Shown: one piece after another, positions 58,001 through 64,000 of the stretch | Layout of the letters: the number at the start of each line of letters is the position of its first letter | Numbering within the stretch: position 1 is the stretch's first letter | Assembly (NCBI GenBank): GCA_023205875.1 | Contig: CP060761.1 | Span: 620,001 to 684,000 of the forward strand | DNA: 64,000 nucleotides | Reading direction: 5' to 3' | DNA from: Chloropicon primus | Taxonomy: Eukaryota; Chlorophyta; Chloropicophyceae; Chloropicales; Chloropicaceae | The notes under the pieces: model-generated | Seen by the model: the letters and a program-made list of their open reading frames with translations, nothing else | The model's database searches: none | Told to the model about the DNA's origin: nothing | Program-made: the position numbers and the translations under genes

Positions 58001-61000
58001 CCATTCCTCCACCAGACCATGCTCCCCACTGAATGCTGGTGGCACAGCCTCCCTGAGACTCCATGGCGCTGGACCACGTGTCCAAGTAGGCATTGGCTGC
58101 ACTGTAGTTGGATTGACCCGCTGAGCCTAGCAACGACGCTATGGAAGAGAACAACAGTTGAGAGGAAACACTGTGACCCCAAGAGCGCGCATGCAAATGA
58201 TGCAAGGCATCCACCTTGGGTGCAAAGACAGTGCGTACACTCTGCATGCTCTGAGATCCCAAAAGCATATCAGACAGCAAGCCTCCAGCATGCATCACTT
58301 GAGCCAAAGGCATGTCAAGGCCTGGCCACGACAAAGCACTGCTGCACTCCTCCTGGGAGCCTGCATCGCATCTAATGGCACAGAACACTGCACTGCTCGA
58401 TGGATCTTGCAAACTCAACAAGGCAGACTTGGATTTGTCCATGTCAACAGGCAACCTGTAATGACCAGAACGTCCGGCAAGCCTGAGATCAGGGGTCATG
58501 TGTTGGGCAGCCCACTGACCCATAAGGGATCCAAGGGCACCCAAACCACCTGTCACAAAAGAGCAACCAGACTCCTGCATACTCAACAGGCTTGTGGTGC
58601 CAAGACCCTGGCTCACAACAACCTTGCCAACATGCTTAGCACCAGCCAGCCAACGGAGGGCAGCTTGAACGCCGTTCAGTGTATGAGAAGTACTTCTCAG
58701 CCCTGACACGGCACCCTCTGCAATACCACCAGCAAGACGGCACAGTGCCTGGTGTGTCCTGGCAGGAGGCAAGAAGTCCACCGCCAAAAGACTGTAAACC
58801 ACATCAGGACGCTCCCGGTGTACACCAGATGGACTCCAAATGTCGCGCTTACCAATCTCCACCAACTGACCACCAAGGTGCAAGCAAGATAAACTTGCTC
58901 CGACCATACCTGATGATGTCAGCGAGTTGAGAATCAAGCCCATGCCTTCCACCTGTCCATTGTAAGCCGTTTGTCCCAAATCAGCATACCTGGTCGATCG
59001 CGAACTCACAACATGTTGTACGCCCATAGATCTCAGCAAGTGCCTCTTCAAACTGCTACCTGCTGTGGCCCACATCTCGCCACCAAGGGCATGAACCACT
59101 TGACAAGCAGCCAGGCCTATGCCTCCCGCAGCGGCATGCACCAGTACAGCCTGACCTGCATTGCTTGGAAGAGATGCTGCATGGCACATGGCAACATCTA
59201 CGGTCATGAACACAGTGACCATGGTGCATGCCTCCACAAAACTAGCGGCCTTGGGAATAGGCACAACAAGCTGATGCAGAGTGTATGCGTGCGATCCCAG
59301 ACAACCAGGTGCCAAACCTGCCACCCGGATGCCAACCTGCAATGCATCTGGAGCATCATGCAGATGACGGGTGTCCCACACATCACTCACGATACCAGAC
59401 ATGTCACTTCCTGGAGGACCAGGATCTCCTGGATAAGCTCCAAGAACATTCAAGACGTCCCTGAAATTTAGACCAACAGCCATTACCTGAAGGAATACCA
59501 TGCCCTCCCCTCCCGCGTCAGAATCCAGCTTGTGTGCAGCCAAACTACTCAAAGAGCCCCTTGGGCTGGGTACAAGCTGAGAATAAGACAAAGAGGAAGA
59601 CACTCTACCATGCAGCAAACGAGACTGGAGCCAAGTGTTTTGCCTGATAGCAGCTTCCAGGTCGTGCAATGACGTTGTCAGGCTCTGTGCAGACACATCA
59701 CTTGGAGCATACATATCAAGATCCACATCATGCATTGCTTGACGTGGGCGCTCCTGAGCCAATGTACGCATCAAACCCAGCATACTTCCGAATGACCAGT
59801 TGCTGAGGGACGAGGAGCTGCTTGACCAAGCCGCAGGCAAGCATCCCAAAACAAGAGCAACAAGCTTGCTCGCGCCTGTTACACTTTCAGGAAGCTGTTG
59901 CAGTAAAGCCATTACTGCTTGAGTCACCAGCATACTGGCATTCACGCCAAGGCCAGGATGTACTTCAAAAGCAATCTCACTCTGGTCCTGCTCCAACAAA
60001 ATGGTGAAGCGAGAAAGATCATGTCCTTGCAACGAAGAAGAAGATGGCAAAACAACACTATCACATTGCCAAGAAACCTCGTACAGGAGGTCCTTCTTTT
60101 CTGTGACAGCCTGGGCCCTACCCACTGGACGGGCACCCATCTGCCTTGCCTCCAACTCACTCAGAACGGCAACAGGGGCACCGCTCTTCCTCTGGAGCAC
60201 GTGATTTGTGATCACAGACTGTGAACCAGAAGGTGGTGCCACGGACTCTGCCAAAGCATACATATGCAAGTCATGCGTCTTCTGTGGCACACTGAAAGCT
60301 CCAAAGCCGGCAGGCACATAAGCTCCTCCAGACATACCGGATGACTCCGCAGAGTCACTTCCAACGTGCATCACGGCAGCCAGCTGCAAGCAGCCATCTA
60401 AGGCAGCAGGGTGAACCATCATACCTGACTCATCGTGATCACCTGGAAGGTGCTCAGGGATACTCTTCATGCATCCTTGAGCAGCCCTACCTGTCTTCAC
60501 ACGCACATTCCATGCACCACTGAACTGGGGACCGTACTGAAGGCCCGCCAAAGCCAAACCTTGGCGCACTTGTGACCAATCCAGTGGTCCTTGGCAGAGA
60601 CTGCGGGTACAATCTATAGAAACGTTTGTGTCCGTAACAGCATCTGCGCTGACGATCTCACTGACAAGCCGAGAAGCTAGAGAACGCATGTGTACGCTGC
60701 CTCCGCTCGGGCCTGACATGCTGGATGAAGAGCCTATCTGAAGCTCGCCCGTCAAACACCAAATCTTGCTTTCCAAGTACAGAGGAGCACTTGTTGAGTC
60801 ATCTGTTGGCGAGACTGGCAGCATCAGAGGTGCAGCGATGGATGCCTGCACTGCAGCTCCAGGCAACGACCCTTGATGAGCCACCGCAACCAACGCACAG
60901 GCTGTCTCCATGAAGCCAGCTCCAGGGAAGAGCACACGGCCCATCACCCTGTGATCCCAAATCCATTGCAGACTTGGACGCATCAGTTGGCTGTATGTGC

Positions 61001-64000
61001 ACACATGAATGTCGTCGTGCAGAACGGGAACAGCGGCCAGAACCAAAGGATGGGAAACAGGTCCCACCCAGAAGCGCTGATTCTGCCAGTGCTGGCCCAC
61101 CCAACTTGAGAGCACTCCTACATTCATCATGGTGTGTCGCACCAAAGCATGAGCATTGGTTCCTTGGAACGCAAATGCACTCACACCAGAGGCATGTGTA
61201 GACTCACTCCAAGTCAAACCATTTTGCTCACGGCACAAATGACCCATGCGAGCTCCTTGCGCAGATTGAGATCCTCCCAAAATACGCGTCAGATGAGGGT
61301 TAATGTGACGCAAATGAAGCACAGGAGATGTTGTTCTATGGCATGTGCCATGAATAGCATGGATCAGGCCAACAGCTCCAGCAGCAGGCTCAGTGTGACC
61401 CACGTAGGTCTTGCCCGCCTGAACACTGAGAGGCGCAGTTCCCTCCAAATCAGCACTTCTGGATTGCAAAAGCACCGCGTGGGCTGCACCAATCTCAATA
61501 GGGTCTCCGAGCGGAGTACCCGTACCATGCATGTTAAGGATAGCCACAGAGGAGCTTGCCAAAGAAGCCCTCTGCATTGCACTGGATATAACCTTTTGTT
61601 GTGCAGGGCCGTTTGGTGCAGTCAAGGCAGATGAGCGACCATCTTGGTTCACAGCAGATCCTGCAAAGCACACCACATGGCCTCCTGTCTCAGCAGACTT
61701 GCCTTCTGCGTCAAGCAACAAAACACCACAAGCTTCTCCACGCACATATCCATCGGCATCTGCATCGAGGGTCTTGCACCTGCCATCAATGGCCAACATA
61801 CCAGCCTGCTTGAACACAACACCAGTATCAGGAGCCAAGGTCAGGTTCACACCACATGCAAGTGCCATAATGCACTCCCCAAGCAACAGACTGTCACATG
61901 CCACATGAGATCCTACTAAAGAAGAGGAGCAGGCAGTATCTGTGCTGATTGCAGGACCTTGTAAACCGTATGCATACGAAACACGACCTGCAGCAACACT
62001 CAATGCGTTACCTGTTCCTGCATAAGGACTCACATCAGTCAGGTAATGCGACATGACCTTACTGTAGTCCATGCTCGAAATTCCAACAAAAACACCCACT
62101 AAGGACGACCTTGTAGGCATTGGTGTCAAAGCTTCCCAAGCACTTTGCAGGAGAAGTCTCTGTTGAGGGTCCATAAGCATTGCTTCGCCTTGAGACATGC
62201 GTAGACATTCTGAGTCAAACATCTCAACTTGGCATATCAATGCACCGAAGTATGCCCCCATAGGACCAGCACGCCATGCAATAGATTCTGCATCTGCACG
62301 CTCATACACTGCACTGCAATCCAAACCACACGTCTCCTCAAGGGTACGCATCTTTCCTGGAGCACGACTAGACACCGATGACACATATATCAACATGTCC
62401 TCGGAGATCTTGCCACCGGGAATGCCTTGCGCAACGGTCTGCTCTTCCATTTCATACACAGCGTCTTCAGGAGCCAGTGTCTCGCTGATGAACCCTGCGA
62501 CTGCATTGATGTTTGGATAATCAAACACCAAAGTAGTGGGCAATTCCACACCCATGCTCTGTTGAACCGTGTTATGAAGCTCCACAGCTCCTAAGGAGTC
62601 CAAACCTGCATCCAAGAGCGGCTCATCCCCACCAACTTCACGGCCGAGAACGTCTCCAACAACACCTGTGAGGTAAGTTTCAATCTGGGACGTGCGCTCG
62701 TTTTCTGAAAGCTTTGCAAGCTGTGCAGCAAAGCCAGTCTGACCTGAAACAGATTTACTACCATCAGTTTCAAGCGCATCTCTTTCTACTTCACTGAAGA
62801 AAGCAGGAACAGAAGGCATCAATTTCAGGAAGCGGCCCCATGAGATTGGTGCTGCCGCTACCAAAGGCAAAGACATGCCAGCACTGACACTATCATTGGC
62901 GGATCGCAAGATACTTCCCAAAACACACAAACCTTCAACTGACGTCAAAGATTGCATGCCAACACGTTCCAGTCTCGAGGACGTAGAGGAAGACTGCAGA
63001 GCCATTCCTCCACCAGACCATGCTCCCCACTGAATGCTGGTGGCACAGCCTCCCTGAGACTCCATGGCGCTGGACCACGTGTCCAAGTAGGCATTGGCTG
63101 CACTGTAGTTGGATTGACCCGCTGAGCCTAGCAACGACGCTATGGAAGAGAACAACAGTTGAGAGGAAACACTGTGACCCCAAGAGCGCGCATGCAAATG
63201 ATGCAAGGCATCCACCTTGGGTGCAAAGACAGTGCGTACACTCTGCATGCTCTGAGATCCCAAAAGCATATCAGACAGCAAGCCTCCAGCATGCATCACT
63301 TGAGCCAAAGGCATGTCAAGGCCTGGCCACGACAAAGCACTGCTGCACTCCTCCTGGGAGCCTGCATCGCATCTAATGGCACAGAACACTGCACTGCTCG
63401 ATGGATCTTGCAAACTCAACAAGGCAGACTTGGATTTGTCCATGTCAACAGGCAACCTGTAATGACCAGAACGTCCGGCAAGCCTGAGATCAGGGGTCAT
63501 GTGTTGGGCAGCCCACTGACCCATAAGGGATCCAAGGGCACCCAAACCACCTGTCACAAAAGAGCAACCAGACTCCTGCATACTCAACAGACTTGTGGTG
63601 CCAAGACCCTGGCTCACAACAACCTTGCCAACATGCTTAGCACCAGCCAGCCAACGGAGGGCAGCTTGAACGCCGTTCAGTGTATGAGAAGTACTTCTCA
63701 GCCCTGACACGGCACCCTCTGCAATACCACCAGCAAGACGGCACAGTGCCTGGTGTGTCCTGGCAGGAGGCAAGAAGTCCACCGCCAAAAGACTGTAAAC
63801 CACATCAGGACGCTCCCGGTGTACACCAGATGGACTCCAAATGTCGCGCTTACCAATCTCCACCAACTGACCACCAAGGTGCAAGCAAGATAAACTTGCT
63901 CCGACCATACCTGATGATGTCAGCGAGTTGAGAATCAAGCCCATGCCTTCCACCTGTCCATTGTAAGCCGTTTGTCCCAAATCAGCATACCTGGTCGATC
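55023..64000 (-). CDS. Modular type I polyketide synthase, AT-less, two terminal thioesterases (5' end outside window)
   Basis: About 2,990 codons are open with no stop or intron, running off the right edge. From N to C (falling coordinates): C-terminal part of an enoylreductase (64000-63610), ketoreductase (63600-63000, VTGGLGALGS and NYSAANAYLD), acyl carrier (62735-62505, GLDSLGAVEL), ketosynthase (about 62400-61130, DTACSSSL, HGTGTPLGDP, GHTEPAAG), dehydratase (61125-60120, DHRVMGRVLFPGAGF and HPAALDGC), enoylreductase (59530-58605, HAAAGGIGLAA), ketoreductase (58599-57999), acyl carrier (57734-57500), a type II-like thioesterase (57445-56560) with FALSTGA in place of the usual GxSxG, a second thioesterase (56500-55650) with intact GWSAG and DHF, and a tail. 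No acyltransferase lies between ketosynthase and dehydratase, so loading must occur in trans. The product is a fully reduced polyketide chain of unknown length. Confidence 0.95.
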   Translation of the reverse strand, partial: STRYADLGQTAYNGQVEGMGLILNSLTSSGMVGASLSCLHLGGQLVEIGKRDIWSPSGVHRERPDVVYSLLAVDFLPPARTHQALCRLAGGIAEGAVSGLRSTSHTLNGVQAALRWLAGAKHVGKVVVSQGLGTTSLLSMQESGCSFVTGGLGALGSLMGQWAAQHMTPDLRLAGRSGHYRLPVDMDKSKSALLSLQDPSSSAVFCAIRCDAGSQEECSSALSWPGLDMPLAQVMHAGGLLSDMLLGSQSMQSVRTVFAPKVDALHHLHARSWGHSVSSQLLFSSIASLLGSAGQSNYSAANAYLDTWSSAMESQGGCATSIQWGAWSGGGMALQSSSTSSRLERVGMQSLTSVEGLCVLGSILRSANDSVSAGMSLPLVAAAPISWGRFLKLMPSVPAFFSEVERDALETDGSKSVSGQTGFAAQLAKLSENERTSQIETYLTGVVGDVLGREVGGDEPLLDAGLDSLGAVELHNTVQQSMGVELPTTLVFDYPNINAVAGFISETLAPEDAVYEMEEQTVAQGIPGGKISEDMLIYVSSVSSRAPGKMRTLEETCGLDCSAVYERADAESIAWRAGPMGAYFGALICQVEMFDSECLRMSQGEAMLMDPQQRLLLQSAWEALTPMPTRSSLVGVFVGISSMDYSKVMSHYLTDVSPYAGTGNALSVAAGRVSYAYGLQGPAISTDTACSSSLVGSHVACDSLLLGECIMALACGVNLTLAPDTGVVFKQAGMLAIDGRCKTLDADADGYVRGEACGVLLLDAEGKSAETGGHVVCFAGSAVNQDGRSSALTAPNGPAQQKVISSAMQRASLASSSVAILNMHGTGTPLGDPIEIGAAHAVLLQSRSADLEGTAPLSVQAGKTYVGHTEPAAGAVGLIHAIHGTCHRTTSPVLHLRHINPHLTRILGGSQSAQGARMGHLCREQNGLTWSESTHASGVSAFAFQGTNAHALVRHTMMNVGVLSSWVGQHWQNQRFWVGPVSHPLVLAAVPVLHDDIHVCTYSQLMRPSLQWIWDHRVMGRVLFPGAGFMETACALVAVAHQGSLPGAAVQASIAAPLMLPVSPTDDSTSAPLYLESKIWCLTGELQIGSSSSMSGPSGGSVHMRSLASRLVSEIVSADAVTDTNVSIDCTRSLCQGPLDWSQVRQGLALAGLQYGPQFSGAWNVRVKTGRAAQGCMKSIPEHLPGDHDESGMMVHPAALDGCLQLAAVMHVGSDSAESSGMSGGAYVPAGFGAFSVPQKTHDLHMYALAESVAPPSGSQSVITNHVLQRKSGAPVAVLSELEARQMGARPVGRAQAVTEKKDLLYEVSWQCDSVVLPSSSSLQGHDLSRFTILLEQDQSEIAFEVHPGLGVNASMLVTQAVMALLQQLPESVTGASKLVALVLGCLPAAWSSSSSSLSNWSFGSMLGLMRTLAQERPRQAMHDVDLDMYAPSDVSAQSLTTSLHDLEAAIRQNTWLQSRLLHGRVSSSLSYSQLVPSPRGSLSSLAAHKLDSDAGGEGMVFLQVMAVGLNFRDVLNVLGAYPGDPGPPGSDMSGIVSDVWDTRHLHDAPDALQVGIRVAGLAPGCLGSHAYTLHQLVVPIPKAASFVEACTMVTVFMTVDVAMCHAASLPSNAGQAVLVHAAAGGIGLAACQVVHALGGEMWATAGSSLKRHLLRSMGVQHVVSSRSTRYADLGQTAYNGQVEGMGLILNSLTSSGMVGASLSCLHLGGQLVEIGKRDIWSPSGVHRERPDVVYSLLAVDFLPPARTHQALCRLAGGIAEGAVSGLRSTSHTLNGVQAALRWLAGAKHVGKVVVSQGLGTTSLLSMQESGCSFVTGGLGALGSLMGQWAAQHMTPDLRLAGRSGHYRLPVDMDKSKSALLSLQDPSSSAVFCAIRCDAGSQEECSSALSWPGLDMPLAQVMHAGGLLSDMLLGSQSMQSVRTVFAPKVDALHHLHARSWGHSVSSQLLFSSIASLLGSAGQSNYSAANAYLDTWSSAMESQGGCATSIQWGAWSGGGMALQSSSTSSRLERVGMQSLTSVEGLCVLGSILRSANDSVSAGMSLPLVAAAPISWGRFLKLMPSVPAFFSEVERDALEADGSKSVSGQTGFAAQLAKLSENERTSQIETYLTGVVGDVLGREVGGDEPLLDAGLDSLGAVELHNTVQQSMGVELPTTLVFDYPNINAVSSYISGEIKTIESVDIEEDVKEEVLFIPSNVDATMRLYCLAYAGGVSEQIFAEWSLYLPASIQICPIELPGHGRRFHESASSDVHSIAENLATNLAFDKPCAFFALSTGAIIMYETIVWLVDHGETEKLDNIMALFPAACPAPHVFPFFVQRMFASKDEGDLRGITNLSYDFDSSIAELMEYMDELPKDTVLDVLEKTSVFSGIDKLRQSDDLYNFIMPGILCDSKLCLSYRPKNKKPLPMPIMCLYGESDTTLGYNDVLSWQHYTSHVYKIFKMDGDHFFINTIAAKLKSIHLVADHLVGIHDQFVKEKAVQKHVPRIQNVAASSYQSDSMLSESTPIVLLISPGLSEEDVVQIRSFMTWTSRGVYTLSGSTDKPVAQLAAEYLFQVLSMKLQGPFIIMGWSAGAIVAYDLAVKLEQQSYFVEKLVLMDGLHPVQLRDFGACAQLPFEEKAEFVMQRVLQRHYMWPRFSKTWPDMTPDQRMEEFLEIYSAIIGRDFGKDLFHESIEYMESWWNFGALRPQEYNVTSKLERGTLLYFRPMVRGGLPLVDDLFNIDFHHVIGWHEHCNNFQIVDVPGDHFTMLPSAKFENLPFWRTVFKTFVEWHHNEGGILQDRLRAFLPGKNGKGKYGKKKKLLLRPAPAPAGEDQAPKSTILGCIPAQNGGDVSGDGGGGKTTVLGCIPVAQPKWMKKMAAHANGNGRPEASSSGESTSETVDEELDYESEEALRWLRARMAEGDVSQEDQDILQEFLGTIDKKLVVELVGELKAADQVLSIETLTSLPERAQEILAEALGINQSSISRMARLSNRTRTLRIVIKSFLKTRK
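57504..58999 (-). repeat. PKS module repeat, downstream copy
   Basis: The 1.5 kb coding for the enoylreductase end, ketoreductase and acyl carrier is repeated at an offset of exactly 5,001 bp (62505-64000) with three mismatches seen, two of them silent. Divergence begins abruptly after the NINAV codons of the carrier domain. Confidence 0.95.
62505..64000 (-). repeat. PKS module repeat, upstream copy (continues past window)
   Basis: Matches 57504-58999 at an offset of 5,001 bp. Identity still holds at the last base of the window, so the repeat extends beyond it. Confidence 0.95.

Overview
The window is eukaryotic nuclear DNA. It has GT-AG introns of about 75-220 bp, eukaryote-only families (ATG5, Ku70, exosome RRP42, DDM1-type SNF2 ATPase, F-box/ankyrin, cytosolic HSP70 ending in EEVD), very tight gene spacing and G/C-rich third codon positions. 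A small-genome green alga (prasinophyte-like) fits best. The evidence is a plastid-type YqeH GTPase with a zinc finger, a plant-like GH5 mannanase, a DDM1-like remodeller, an LRR receptor kinase and a giant type I polyketide synthase without AT domains. Two axonemal dynein assembly factors (ZMYND10-like and DNAAF1) imply a motile flagellum at some life stage. The lineage is inferred from gene content, not shown directly.

Layout. 0-25 kb: membrane-anchored JmjC protein (cut by the left edge), ZMYND10-like protein, SAP protein, serine racemase, proteasome chaperone PAC4, a RuBisCO-like protein fused to a cupin, an F-box protein with about 20 ankyrin-type repeats, DNAAF1, ATG5 (six exons), an NFKBIL1-like J protein, an NlpC/P60-like protein, an IQ-motif protein and a membrane protein of unknown family. 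26-41 kb: a block with very G/C-rich codons holding SAM synthetase, HSP70, a secreted two-repeat protein, endo-mannanase, two tandem bHLH paralogues and an LRR receptor-like kinase. 41-54 kb: fatty acid 2-hydroxylase, exosome RRP42, YqeH-type GTPase with a SAP domain, LysM protein, Ku70, a small ankyrin protein and a DDM1/HELLS remodeller. 54.5-54.9 kb is a 74-bp minisatellite. From 55.0 kb to the right edge runs one polyketide synthase gene, also cut by the window, in a more A/T-rich stretch.

The intergenic DNA is the most unusual part. A conserved stretch of about 30-45 bp lies roughly 40-360 bp upstream of the ATG of about 17 of the 28 genes. Read on the gene's own sense strand it is CTCGNGNTCTTTCG followed by a TTGA/TTGG-type spacer and CCTCG, often preceded by GCGGAAGC. 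It points the same way relative to the gene it precedes in all but one copy. Divergent gene pairs carry it in inverted pairs, and two neighbouring divergent promoters share a whole element of about 650 bp with long inverted arms. I read this as a lineage-specific promoter or 5'-leader element. I cannot exclude a short mobile repeat.

Metabolic links are loose but suggestive. SAM synthetase makes the precursor of methylthioadenosine, and the RuBisCO-like/cupin fusion has the two activities expected for the MTA-isoprenoid shunt known in Rhodospirillum rubrum. The polyketide synthase repeats a KS-DH-ER-KR-ACP module with a 5,001-bp period and only three mismatches in about 1.5 kb, pointing to very recent duplication or conversion.
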